Notes under the pieces: model-generated
Databases searched by the model: none
Seen by the model: the letters and a program-made list of their open reading frames with translations, nothing else
Told to the model about the DNA's origin: nothing
Shown: in pieces, positions 1 to 9,241 of the stretch
Numbering within the stretch: position 1 is the first letter of the stretch
Layout: each line of letters begins with the position of its first letter
Translations under genes and position numbers: made by a program
Assembly: GCA_035712245.1 (NCBI GenBank)
Contig: DASTBC010000123.1
Span: 1 to 46,301 of the forward strand
Direction of reading: 5' to 3'
From: Candidatus Eisenbacteria bacterium
Lineage (GTDB): Bacteria > Eisenbacteria > RBG-16-71-46 > SZUA-252
Length of the DNA: 46,301 nucleotides

Positions 1-132
1 CGGGACGGCTCGCGGCCATCTGTCAAAGCACCGAATCCATCCGAAGCGGCTCACCGAAACGCGGAGTCGAGGGGGCCAAGCGGTGAACCGTCGGATCCGG
101 AGCGTCATTTCTCGCCACCTGTTTGGAGACGG

Positions 133-162
133 CTGACCCACGGGAAGGGGCTGGGTTACAAT
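133..162 (+). promoter_or_regulatory. Candidate sigma-70-type promoter for the ECF sigma gene
   Basis: A -35-like CTGACC (133-138) is followed after 18 nt by a -10 TACAAT (157-162). Transcription would start near 169, downstream of the ATG at 161 but upstream of the GTG at 206, which favours the GTG as the real start. The rest of 1-205 shows no convincing coding sequence. The -35 matches consensus at 4 of 6 positions and the -10 at 5 of 6. Confidence 0.4.
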
Positions 163-205
163 GGCTTGGGCGCACTCGATATCGGACGCAAGGCGAGGGG
201 GGCGA

Positions 206-781
206 GTGCGGAACCGAAGAGAGGACAATCAGGTCACGGAGCTCCTCCTGGAGCTGCGGCGGGGGAACAGGGCCGTCCTCGACGACCTGGTCCCGATCGT
301 CTACGACGAGCTTCGGGCGATCGCCCGCCGACGGCTTCGCTCCGAGCGGGGCGGCCACACCCTCACCACAACGGCGCTGGTCCACGAAGCCTTCCTGAAG
401 CTCGTGCAGCTCGACCGGATCGAGTGGCAGTCGCGCGCCCACTTCTTCGCGATCGCGGCGCAGGCCATGAGGCACGTCCTCGTCAATTACGCGCTCCGGC
501 GCAAGCGCGTGAAGCGCGGCGGCGGGGCGGTGCACGTGCCCCTCGAGGATGCGCCGGACCTGCCCGTCGCAGAGGCGGATCGCATCCTGGCTCTCGACGC
601 GGCTCTCGAGAGGCTCGTCGCCTTGAATCCCCGTCACGCACGGATCGTCGAGTGCCGTTTCTTCGCCGGGATGAGCATCGAAGAGACGGCCACCGCCCTC
701 GACATCTCCCCCGCCACCGCCAAGCGCGACTGGGCGCTTCTGCGCGCATGGCTACGGCGGGAGCTGAACGGCAACGCGTGA
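206..781 (+). CDS. ECF-type RNA polymerase sigma factor, kinase-associated type
   Basis: A 191-residue sigma-70 family protein with region 2 (about 10-95) and region 4 (about 125-190, ending in the helix-turn-helix 'SPATAKRDWALLRAWL'). It resembles the TIGR02999 group of ECF sigma factors common in Acidobacteria and Planctomycetes. Region 2.2 reads HTLTTTALVHEAFLKL (51-66): the acidic 'DAED' preceding LVxE in most ECFs is replaced by Thr-Thr-Thr-Ala (54-57). GTG 206 is chosen over ATG 161 because it has a GA-rich Shine-Dalgarno sequence and lies downstream of the candidate promoter. The stop overlaps the kinase GTG start by 4 nt (GTGA). No anti-sigma factor is visible nearby, so control by the adjacent kinase is the natural inference. 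Confidence 0.88.
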   Translation: MRNRREDNQVTELLLELRRGNRAVLDDLVPIVYDELRAIARRRLRSERGGHTLTTTALVHEAFLKLVQLDRIEWQSRAHFFAIAAQAMRHVLVNYALRRKRVKRGGGAVHVPLEDAPDLPVAEADRILALDAALERLVALNPRHARIVECRFFAGMSIEETATALDISPATAKRDWALLRAWLRRELNGNA

Positions 782-3700
782 GCAGCGGCGCGTGGGAACG
801 GGTCCAACGCCTCTTCGAGGAGGCGCTGGACCTGCCGGTGGAGGAACGGCCGGCCTTCCTGCGCGATGCCTGCCATGGATCGCCCGAGCTCGAGAAGGAA
901 GTGGGGGACCTGCTCGCCGCGCACGACGGGGACGACGGCCTGCCGTCCATCCCCACGGTCTGGCTGGGCGCCCTCGGCGCTTCCGAACCCCCGCGCTTCG
1001 CCCCGGGAGATCGGGTCGCCGATCGGTACGAGATCCGCGACCTGCTCGGACGCGGCGGCATGGGAGAGGTATACGAGGCCCGGGACCACGCCCTCGAGAT
1101 CGACGTCGCGCTGAAGGTGCTCCGGATCTCGATACGGAGCGAAGAGTCCTACCGCCGCCTGAAGACGGAGGGCTTCCTCGCGCGTTCCGTGTGGCATCCC
1201 AACATCTGCCGCCTCTTCGACCTCGGGCGGCACGACGACGAGCGCGGAACCACCTGGTTCCTGACGATGGAGAAGCTCCGCGGAGTCACGCTGTCGGAGC
1301 GGCTCCGGAGTGAGGGGATTCCGCGCGAGACGGCGCGTCTGTTCGGCGAGCAGATCGCGGCGGCGCTCGGGTCCGCCCACGAAGCGGGTGTGGTGCATCG
1401 GGACCTCAAGCCCGGGAACGTCATGCTCGTGGATCGGGATGGATCGGAGCAGGCGGTGGTGACCGATTTCGGGATCGCTCGCTCCATCGAGGAGAGCGGC
1501 TCCGGCGGCAGCCCGAGCGATTCCCTTCTGGCCGCGGGAACGCCTGCCTACATGGCTCCCGAGCAGGTTCGAGGCGAGCCGGGAGGCCCCGAGGCCGACA
1601 TCTACGCGCTCGGCGTCGTGCTCTTCGAGATGGTCACGAGGAGGCCGCCCTTCGTCGGAGGCTCCCCTGCCGAGGCCGCGCGGAGAAGGCTCACCGAAGA
1701 GCCCCCCTCTCCCCGTGACCTCGTGCCCGATCTCGACGAGCGCTGGGAACGAACGATTCTGCGCTGCCTCGAGCGCGAGCCGGAGCGCCGGTTTCGCCTC
1801 GCGGAAGAGGTCGCGGCCGCACTGGCCGGCCGCATCCCCGACGCGGGATCACAACCGATCACGCCGGCTTTGCGCGGACGGGAGACGCTGCCCGCGGAGC
1901 GGGACGACTTCGTCGGCCGGGCGACCGAGATCGGCACGCTGGATCGGCTGTTCGAGGACGGCGCGCGGCTCGTCACGTTGGCCGGAGCCGCCGGAATGGG
2001 AAAGACTCGGCTCGCCATACGGTACGGCCGGCAAGGGCTCGAGGCCTGGCCGGGCGGGGTCTGGTTCTGCGACCTCAAGGACGCGCGCGATCTCCAGGCC
2101 ATCGCGTCCTCGGTTGCGCGATCGTTCGGCCTTCCGATCGGCCGGCAGGATCCGGTGGAGCACCTCGGGCAGGCGATCGCGGCACGGAGCCGGTGCCTCG
2201 TGATCCTCGACAACTTCGAGCAGGTGGTGGAACACGCAACGGCGTCCGTGGGGCGCTGGCTCGCCGACGCGCCGGAGGCGCGTTTCCTCGTCACGAGCCG
2301 CGAGCGGTTGCGTCTCGATCCGACGGAGCAAGTCCTCGCCGTCGAGCCGCTGGCGACGAATGCGGCCACGGATCTCTTCACGTCCCGGGCTCGATGGCTC
2401 CGGCCGGGGGTGGATCTCCACGGCCCCGAGGCCGAAGCCGTGCGGGAGATCGTTCGCCTCGTGGACGGGATGCCGCTCGCGATCGAGCTCGCGGCCGCAC
2501 GCACGCGCGTGATGCCGGCCTCGGGAATCCTGGGTCAGATGCGGGATCGGTTCCGGCTCCTCACGGGAGGACGCACGACGAGGCACGAGACCCTGGAGGT
2601 CGCCATCGAGGGTTCCTGGGACCTCCTGGCGCCCTGGGAACGGTCCGCGTGGGCGCAGTGCTCGGTGTTCGAGGACGGATTCACGCTCGAGGCCGCGGAG
2701 CGCGTCCTCGACAGGACCGGCTGGCCCGATCCGGTCGCCCTCGTGGACCTCCTTCATGGACTCGTCGACCGAAGCCTCTTGCGCACGACCGCCATCGCGG
2801 AGAAGGGCGGAGCCGAGGCCCGGTTCGGCATGTACGCGAGCCTGCAGGAGTACGCCCGGCGCAAGCTGAGCGAGCCTCTCGGGGAGAAGAATCCCGTCGA
2901 CGCCATTGCCGCGGAGGAACGCCACGGACGATGGTACTCACGCTACGGAACGGACGAAGCGGTGGAGAGGCTGGACGCCCCGGACGGCAAGGATCAGCGG
3001 CGCAGTCTCGAGCGCGAGCTCGCGAATCTCGTCGCCGCGACACGGCGCGCCCTGCGCCGGCAGGACGGCTTGGTCGCAACGCTCGCCTACCGGGCCGCGA
3101 CGGAGATCATGGTTCTGCGCGGTCCGCTCGTGACCGCCGTCGAGATCGGACTCGACCTGCTGAATGGGCTCGAGCTCGAGCCGCCCGATCGGGCCCGAGT
3201 CCTCTTTTCTCTGGCGCGACTGGAGCGCTGCTGCGGAAACAAGGAAGCCACTCGCGCCCATACGGAGGAAGCGGTTTCCCTGGCCCGCGGCACCTCGGAC
3301 GCAAGGCTCATGGCGACCCTCGTGGGGTGGCGCGGGAACATCGATTACGACGAGGGCGCCCTGGATTCCGCGCGGGCCCACTACGCGGAGGCGCTCGAGG
3401 TCCACCGGGCGCGCGGAGATCACCGCCTTGCCGGCATGATCCTCAGCAATCTGGGGATCGTGGAGGCCGTGCAAGGACGCTATGAGGAAGCGGCGGCCTA
3501 TTACGTGTCCGCACTCGAGCTGCTCGAGCAGGCCGGAGATCGCCGCCGCGTCGGCTACGTGCACGGATATCTCGGATCGCTGCACAGGAGCCGCGGCCGC
3601 TATCCGGAAGCGCTCGCTCAGCACGCACGATCGCTGGAGATCCTACGCGAGGAGGGGGATCGCGCGTTCGAGTGTCAGGCGCTCGGGAACCTGGGCAACC

Positions 3701-4212
3701 TTCATGTCGAGATGGGGAATTCCCACGAGGCGATCGGGTGCTACGAGGCTGCCCTGGCGATCGCTCGCGAGACCGGTGATCGCCGGAACGAGGGACTCTT
3801 CCTGAGCAATCTCGGCAGCCTGCATCTTCGGCAAGGACGGCTGGAGCACGCCCGCTCGTGTCTCGAGCCCGCGCTCGCGCACCATCGCGTGGTGGGTACG
3901 CGCACGATGGAAGGGTATGCGCTGGGTCTCCTGGGAAGGCTGTCCCACATGGAGGGCCGTAGCGACGAGGCTCGGCGCGAGCTCGCGGAGGCGGAAGCCA
4001 TCATGCGCGAGGCGGGGCATCCCATCGAGCTGGGCCGGATCCTCTTCCATCGAGCGGAGCTGGAGCTGCATTCCTCGAATGTCGACTCCGCGAGGGCAGC
4101 CCTCGAAGAAGTGGAGGAGCTGGCCAGGTCTCGCGGATTCGGTCCGGAGACCGAGCTCGGGGTCATGGCCACGAAGCTCCGCAACGCGATCGCCGCGGTG
4201 GGCTCCGCCTAG
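778..4212 (+). CDS. Ser/Thr protein kinase fused to NB-ARC-like ATPase and TPR repeats
   Basis: A 1144-residue multidomain signalling protein. After an N-terminal 'WERVQRLFEEALDLP' segment comes a Hanks-type kinase (about 84-350) with glycine loop GRGGMGEV, Lys113 in VALK, HRDLKPGN with Asp209, DFG at 230-232, and GTPAYMAPEQ. A STAND/NB-ARC-like ATPase follows, with FVGR, Walker A GAAGMGKT at 403-410 and a Walker B-like LVILDNF near 475. TPR repeats at about 40-residue spacing fill roughly 760-1110. No transmembrane segment is obvious, so it is probably cytosolic. The GTG start lies in the sigma gene's GTGA overlap; an in-frame ATG at 748 is less likely. Its 3' end shares the palindrome CTAG with the convergent next gene. 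It probably controls the upstream sigma factor (inference). Confidence 0.9.
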   Translation: MSSGAWERVQRLFEEALDLPVEERPAFLRDACHGSPELEKEVGDLLAAHDGDDGLPSIPTVWLGALGASEPPRFAPGDRVADRYEIRDLLGRGGMGEVYEARDHALEIDVALKVLRISIRSEESYRRLKTEGFLARSVWHPNICRLFDLGRHDDERGTTWFLTMEKLRGVTLSERLRSEGIPRETARLFGEQIAAALGSAHEAGVVHRDLKPGNVMLVDRDGSEQAVVTDFGIARSIEESGSGGSPSDSLLAAGTPAYMAPEQVRGEPGGPEADIYALGVVLFEMVTRRPPFVGGSPAEAARRRLTEEPPSPRDLVPDLDERWERTILRCLEREPERRFRLAEEVAAALAGRIPDAGSQPITPALRGRETLPAERDDFVGRATEIGTLDRLFEDGARLVTLAGAAGMGKTRLAIRYGRQGLEAWPGGVWFCDLKDARDLQAIASSVARSFGLPIGRQDPVEHLGQAIAARSRCLVILDNFEQVVEHATASVGRWLADAPEARFLVTSRERLRLDPTEQVLAVEPLATNAATDLFTSRARWLRPGVDLHGPEAEAVREIVRLVDGMPLAIELAAARTRVMPASGILGQMRDRFRLLTGGRTTRHETLEVAIEGSWDLLAPWERSAWAQCSVFEDGFTLEAAERVLDRTGWPDPVALVDLLHGLVDRSLLRTTAIAEKGGAEARFGMYASLQEYARRKLSEPLGEKNPVDAIAAEERHGRWYSRYGTDEAVERLDAPDGKDQRRSLERELANLVAATRRALRRQDGLVATLAYRAATEIMVLRGPLVTAVEIGLDLLNGLELEPPDRARVLFSLARLERCCGNKEATRAHTEEAVSLARGTSDARLMATLVGWRGNIDYDEGALDSARAHYAEALEVHRARGDHRLAGMILSNLGIVEAVQGRYEEAAAYYVSALELLEQAGDRRRVGYVHGYLGSLHRSRGRYPEALAQHARSLEILREEGDRAFECQALGNLGNLHVEMGNSHEAIGCYEAALAIARETGDRRNEGLFLSNLGSLHLRQGRLEHARSCLEPALAHHRVVGTRTMEGYALGLLGRLSHMEGRSDEARRELAEAEAIMREAGHPIELGRILFHRAELELHSSNVDSARAALEEVEELARSRGFGPETELGVMATKLRNAIAAVGSA

Positions 4213-7205
4213 GATCGCGCCGACCCCGCTCCTCCGTATTCCAGCGCCCGCAGCGCCTCGCCGATCGCCCCCTCGAACGAGAGGCCGCGCCCTTCGGCCC
4301 AGGCCTCGCCGAACGCGGTGCCTCCGGTCGCTCGCTGCAGGCGGAGGAGGAGCTCGTCGAGCTCCTTCTTCTCCTTGGGCGATCGCGGTGAGCCGATCCG
4401 CTGGCGAAGCGCGTCGGCCGCGCCGCACAGCCGCGCCGCGGCCCTGGGATCTCCCGAGGTTTCCAGGAGCGCGGCGGTTCGTTCGAGCGCGTACGTGCCT
4501 GGGTGGGGCTCGCCCAGCTCCTGGACCACGGCGAGGCACTCGAGGAGCCGCTCCTTCGCCTCCAGCACGCGCCCCATCCGAAGCGACTCCTCGGCATAGG
4601 ACGAGAGCCGGAGCGCGAGCGAGCCGATGTCCCCCACTTCCCGCAAGATCGAGATCCCCAGGCCGGAGAGCTCGTGTGCGCGGTCGAGATCTCCCTCGAG
4701 CTCGGAGAGGCGGCCGAGATTGCTCACCATGAGCCCCTCGCCGCGCCGGTGCCCGGCGCGCGCGAACTCGGCGCGCGCGGAATCGTAGCGCTCCCTCGCT
4801 TCGCCGTAGTCGCCGCGGCTCATGTGGAGATTTCCCAGTCCACCGAGCGCGAACCCGATCGCGCTCGCGTCGTCCCGTTCCCGGGCGATCGCGAGGCTCT
4901 CCTCGTAGCGTGCGAATCCATCGTCGTAGTCGTTCTGGTGGAACGCGAGCGCGCCGGCGCCCACCAGCGCTTCCGCGCGTTCCGCGCTCGCCGGCGCCGC
5001 GCCGGGGAGCGCGAGCACGGTGCGGAGCACGGTGCGCCCCAGCTCCAGGTGTCCCTGTCCGAACCAGAAGCGCCAGAGCCGCGAGGCGATCCGCAGCGCG
5101 TTCACGTCGTCGCAGGCCCCGCCCGCGCACCGGCACCACCAGAGCGCCGTCAGGAAGTTCTCGTGGTCCGCCTCGAGCCGCTCGAGCCACGTGCCCTGCT
5201 CGGGACCGAAGAGCTCGGGCGCCGCGCGCTCGGCAAGCCGGACGTAGTGCTCCAGATGCCGCGCGCGCATGGGTGCCTCCTCCCCGTGCCGGCGCAGCTC
5301 CTCGAGCGCGTACTGGCGCACCGTCTCGAGGAATCGGAACCGGAGCTGTTCCCCCACCGAGGGCTCCGCGAGGACGAGCGACTTGTCGACGAGCCGCGAG
5401 AGCATCTCCAGCGTCTGGAACTCGTCCGCGGCTTGCGCGATCTCGCGCGCGGCCTCCAGCGTCCACCCGCCCGTGAACACGGCGAGCGAGCGCAGGAACT
5501 TCCGCTCTTCCGGCGTGAGGAGGTCGTAGCTCCACCGGATCGTCGCCGCGAGCGCCTGATGTCTCGGCTCCGCCCCCGGAGGTCCTCCCGCGAGGAGGCG
5601 GATCTGGTCCGGGAGCCGCGCCAGGATCTCGGCCGGCGTGAGCACGCGCGTGCGAGCCGCCGCGAGCTCGATCGCGAGCGGAAGTCCCTCGAGCCGCCGG
5701 CAGATCTCCTCGACCGTCTCGAGCTCCTTCCCGGACGAGGCGAGGTCGGGCCGGTTCGCGAGCGCCCGGTCGAAGAAGAGCCGCGCGGCGTCGGACATCG
5801 GCCCGCCCTGCGGGACGCGCACCTTCTTCGGCCGAGGAGCCGCGGTCGGCAGCGGGGGAACCGGGTAGACCTGCTCTCCCTCGACGCGGAGCGGCTCGCG
5901 GCTCGTCGCGAGGATGGTGAGCCGCGCCGCGCGCGAGAGGAGCACGGTCGCGAGCCCCTGGCAGGCGACGAGCACGTGCTCGCACGAATCCAGCACGAGG
6001 AGCGACTCGCGCCCCGCGAAGTGACTCTCCAGCGTGTCGAGGATCCACTCGCCCGCCGACTCGCGGATCCCGAGCGCCGCCGCGACCGCGGAGGGAACGC
6101 GCTCCGGCTCGGTGATCGACGCGAGGTCGACCCACGCCACCTCGCCGCGAGCGTGCGCCATCCTTCGTTCCACGAGCTTCGACGCGAGGCGGGTCTTCCC
6201 GAAACCGCCGAGCCCGGTCAGGGTGAGGATGCGGGCGTGTCCCAGGAGATCGAGCGCCTCGCCGAGCTCCCGTTCTCTCCCCACGAAGCTCGTCAGCGGA
6301 ACGGGGAACCGGCGCGTCCCCGAGAGAGGATGTCGCCCTTCGGACGGGGCGGACGCGGGCGCTCCCAGCACCTCGCGGATCGCGGCGCGCGCCTCGCGCG
6401 CTTCGGAGAGCCGCTTCTCGGAGTCCTTCTCGAGACATCGCGCGAGCAGCTGGCGGATCTCCTCGGGCGTCTCCCCGGGAAGAGCGGACCACGACGGATT
6501 CCGCATCAGCACGCGCCCCATCGCCTGCTCCGGCGTTCCGCCGAAGGCGCGCGCGCCCGTCAGGCACTCGTAGAGCACGCAGCCGAACGCGAAGATGTCG
6601 CTCCTGCGATCCGCTTCGAGCCCCCGCACCTGCTCGGGGCTCATGTAGCCCGGCGTGCCGATCGTGAGGCCGGGGCCCGTCTGGTCCAGGTCCTCGCTCC
6701 CGTCCGTGGTCTCGCCCGGATCCTCGGTGATCTTCGCCAGGCCGAAGTCCAGGATCTTCACCTGGCCTTGGGGCGTCACCATCACGTTCGCGGGCTTGAG
6801 ATCGCGGTGCACCACGCCCCGCTCGTGCGCCGCCTGGAGCGCGGCCGCGATCTGCTCGGCGATGGCCAGCGCGTCGAAAACGGCGAGCGGACCGCGGCGG
6901 ATCCGCGATGCGAGCGTCTCGCCCTCGACCCGCTCGAGGATGAGCAGGCGCGATCCGCTCCGCGTGACCTCGAAGCTGTAGATCGTGGCGATGTTGGGGT
7001 GGTTGAGCTTCCCGAGGGCGCGAGCCTCGCGCTTCAGCCGCGCGAGGCGCTGGGTGTCGGAGCCGAGCTCTTCGGGGATCCGCTTGATCGCGACGGGCCG
7101 GCCGAGGCGGAGGTCCACCGCGGAGAGGACCTGACCCATTCCTCCGCGCCCGATCTCGCCCTGGATCGCGTACCGCGAGCTCTCGTCGACCGGCTTCTCG
7201 GCCAC
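4209..7205 (-). CDS. Ser/Thr protein kinase fused to ATPase and TPR-like repeats (second copy of the architecture)
   Basis: A 998-residue protein with an N-terminal Hanks kinase (12-275): GRGGMG loop, Lys41 in VAIK, HRDLKPAN at 133-140, DFG at 153-155 and GTPGYMSPEQ. An NB-ARC/LuxR-type ATPase follows (SFVGRERE about 306; Walker A GLGGFGKT at 331-338; Walker B-like LLVLDSCEH), then a winged-helix-like bridge and a TPR-like helical region to the C-terminus. The order matches the neighbour at 778-4212, but the sequences are clearly divergent, so this is an old paralogue rather than a recent duplication. It lies 23 nt downstream of the antiporter gene on the same strand and may be its distal operon member. 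The stop overlaps the convergent gene at CTAG. Confidence 0.9.
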   Translation of the reverse strand: MAEKPVDESSRYAIQGEIGRGGMGQVLSAVDLRLGRPVAIKRIPEELGSDTQRLARLKREARALGKLNHPNIATIYSFEVTRSGSRLLILERVEGETLASRIRRGPLAVFDALAIAEQIAAALQAAHERGVVHRDLKPANVMVTPQGQVKILDFGLAKITEDPGETTDGSEDLDQTGPGLTIGTPGYMSPEQVRGLEADRRSDIFAFGCVLYECLTGARAFGGTPEQAMGRVLMRNPSWSALPGETPEEIRQLLARCLEKDSEKRLSEAREARAAIREVLGAPASAPSEGRHPLSGTRRFPVPLTSFVGRERELGEALDLLGHARILTLTGLGGFGKTRLASKLVERRMAHARGEVAWVDLASITEPERVPSAVAAALGIRESAGEWILDTLESHFAGRESLLVLDSCEHVLVACQGLATVLLSRAARLTILATSREPLRVEGEQVYPVPPLPTAAPRPKKVRVPQGGPMSDAARLFFDRALANRPDLASSGKELETVEEICRRLEGLPLAIELAAARTRVLTPAEILARLPDQIRLLAGGPPGAEPRHQALAATIRWSYDLLTPEERKFLRSLAVFTGGWTLEAAREIAQAADEFQTLEMLSRLVDKSLVLAEPSVGEQLRFRFLETVRQYALEELRRHGEEAPMRARHLEHYVRLAERAAPELFGPEQGTWLERLEADHENFLTALWWCRCAGGACDDVNALRIASRLWRFWFGQGHLELGRTVLRTVLALPGAAPASAERAEALVGAGALAFHQNDYDDGFARYEESLAIARERDDASAIGFALGGLGNLHMSRGDYGEARERYDSARAEFARAGHRRGEGLMVSNLGRLSELEGDLDRAHELSGLGISILREVGDIGSLALRLSSYAEESLRMGRVLEAKERLLECLAVVQELGEPHPGTYALERTAALLETSGDPRAAARLCGAADALRQRIGSPRSPKEKKELDELLLRLQRATGGTAFGEAWAEGRGLSFEGAIGEALRALEYGGAGSARS

Positions 7206-7228
7206 GGACTACCCCCTGACGGTCCCCT

Positions 7229-9238
7229 CTAGCCGGGCCGCGGAGGGCTCAGGCGCTCGAACGCGTTCTCGAGCGCCTGGTGGTCCCCCACCAGGACCAG
7301 GATGTCTCCCGCCCGGAGCGTGAACCCGGAGTCCGGGCTCAGCGTGTGGGCGCCGTCGCGTACCACGGCGATGATGAGCGCGCGCGTGGCTCCGTGCAAG
7401 TCCAGCTGCGCGATGGTGCGATCGACCGCTGGAGACTCGGGCTCGAGGTAGAACGTGTCGGTGGTGGCGCCGGAGATGAGCCTGGAAACGGAAGTCGTGA
7501 GCGTCTCGGCGTCGGCGCCCCGGAGGAAGCTGTACCCCTCGCGGCGGAGCGCCTGTTCTTGGAGCCGGATCACGTTCAGCGGGACGTGGAACCGGCGGAG
7601 GACGCGCCCCAGGATCGCGATGGACGTCTCGAACTCCTCCGGGATCACCTCGTCGGCACCGAGGCGCATGAGCTCGGCCACCTCGCGGACGAGGCGCGTG
7701 CGCGCGATCACGTACGCGCCCGGATTGGAGCGGCGCGCCTGCATCACGGTGAACCGCGTGGCCGTGGGATCGGAGATCGCGGCGACGACGATCGCGGCGC
7801 GATGAACCCCGGCGTTGCGGAGAGACTCGAGCTTCGACGCGTCGCCGAACTCGATGCGCTCCCCGTCGCTCCGGGCGCGACGGACGATCGTGGGGTCGAC
7901 CTCGAGCGCCACGTACGGAATCCCAAGCTCGCGCAGCACGCGCGCGACGTTCCGGCCGTTCAGCCCGTATCCCGCGATCACGACGTGGCCGGAGAGCCCG
8001 TCCTCCCCCGGCTTTACGACAGGAACGGCTCCCGAGACGTGTCCCCCGAGCTCGGTGTCGCGGGCCGGGAGCGCCGGTCTCGCGGCCGCACGCGATCCCG
8101 CCCATTCGGCGAGATGGATCAGGAACGGCGTCAGCATGAGCGTGACCACGGCGACGGCGAGGAAGATCTGCGCCGCGGTCGCGGAGAGGAGCCCCTGAGC
8201 CACTCCCACCGACGCGAGGACGAAGGAGAACTCCCCCACCTGCGCGAGCGAGAGGCCCACCACCACCGCGATCCTCGCGGGATAGCCCATGAGCCGGACC
8301 GCTCCGGCGGCGACGGCGGCCTTGATCAGGATCACGGCCACGAGGATCGCCGTCGTCGCGGGCAGGTTGCGGAGGATCATGTCGGGGACGAGCAGCATCC
8401 CGATCGAGATGAAGAAGACGCTGCTGAAGAGGTCCCGGAACGGGAGCACTTCGGCGACGATCTGGTGGCTGTACTCGGACTCGCTGACGAGGAGCCCGGC
8501 CAGGAAGGCTCCGAGCGCCGGCGAAAGGCCGAGCGATTGCGTCACGAGCGCGGCGCCGAGACAGATCGCCACGGCCATCATCGCGTAGAGCTCGCGCACG
8601 CCGCTCCGGACGACGGCTCCCACCACCCGCGGCATGAGGAACCGGGCCGCGAGCCAGACCGCGAGCGCGGCGGCGGTGCCGATCAGGAGCCTCGGTCCGA
8701 ACGAGAGGGTTCCCGTTCCGGCAAGCGAGGGGACGAGGAGGAGCATCGGCACCATCGCGAAGTCCTGGAAGAGGAGGATTCCCAGGACGAGCCGGCCCTG
8801 GGGCGCGTGGTGCTCGCCCCGCTCCACGAAGATGCGGAGCACCATGGCGGTCGAGGAAAGCGCGAGGAGCATACCGACGAACACGGCGGTGCCGAGGCGC
8901 GCGCCGGACGAGAGCGAGAGCGCGAGCGCCGCGCCCACCGCGATCGTGCCGAGTACCTGAGTCGATCCTCCCACGAAGAACGCGCGCCCGATCTCGCGCA
9001 GGCGCGCCGTCGAGAACTCGAGCCCGATCATGAAGAGGAGGATCGCGACGCCGACCTCGGCCATGACCTGCACGTGGTGGGGGTCGCCGATGAGCCCGAG
9101 TCCGCCAGGACCGATGAGGATCCCGGTGAGCATGAATCCGACCGCGGCGGGAATGCGGAGGCGGCGGCTCGGCAGGAGGACGAACAGCGCCGCCGTCAGC
9201 GTGACGACGAGGTCCTGGAGGAACGAGGCTTCTTCCAT
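7229..9238 (-). CDS. Kef/CPA2-type monovalent cation:proton antiporter with RCK domains
   Basis: A 669-residue inner-membrane protein. About 12 hydrophobic segments fill residues 5-385 (the Na+/H+ exchanger fold, including LLFMIGLEF), as in KefB/KefC/YbaL antiporters. A cytosolic RCK/TrkA-N Rossmann domain starts near 415 with GYGLNGRN and an acidic beta2 end (LEVDP), suggesting NAD(H) or nucleotide control. A TrkA-C domain ends the protein (about 590-660). Likely role: K+ (or Na+) efflux in exchange for protons during pH or osmotic stress. It starts 3 nt after the aminotransferase stop and is followed at 23 nt by the kinase gene, consistent with one transcript. Ion specificity cannot be read from the sequence. 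Confidence 0.9.
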   Translation of the reverse strand: MEEASFLQDLVVTLTAALFVLLPSRRLRIPAAVGFMLTGILIGPGGLGLIGDPHHVQVMAEVGVAILLFMIGLEFSTARLREIGRAFFVGGSTQVLGTIAVGAALALSLSSGARLGTAVFVGMLLALSSTAMVLRIFVERGEHHAPQGRLVLGILLFQDFAMVPMLLLVPSLAGTGTLSFGPRLLIGTAAALAVWLAARFLMPRVVGAVVRSGVRELYAMMAVAICLGAALVTQSLGLSPALGAFLAGLLVSESEYSHQIVAEVLPFRDLFSSVFFISIGMLLVPDMILRNLPATTAILVAVILIKAAVAAGAVRLMGYPARIAVVVGLSLAQVGEFSFVLASVGVAQGLLSATAAQIFLAVAVVTLMLTPFLIHLAEWAGSRAAARPALPARDTELGGHVSGAVPVVKPGEDGLSGHVVIAGYGLNGRNVARVLRELGIPYVALEVDPTIVRRARSDGERIEFGDASKLESLRNAGVHRAAIVVAAISDPTATRFTVMQARRSNPGAYVIARTRLVREVAELMRLGADEVIPEEFETSIAILGRVLRRFHVPLNVIRLQEQALRREGYSFLRGADAETLTTSVSRLISGATTDTFYLEPESPAVDRTIAQLDLHGATRALIIAVVRDGAHTLSPDSGFTLRAGDILVLVGDHQALENAFERLSPPRPG

Positions 9239-9241
9239 GGC

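Noticed and set aside
166-777. N-terminal extension of the kinase gene back to 166
   Set aside because: It overlaps the sigma gene in another frame and reads as Arg/Ala/Gly noise; the GTGA junction at 778 gives a natural start.
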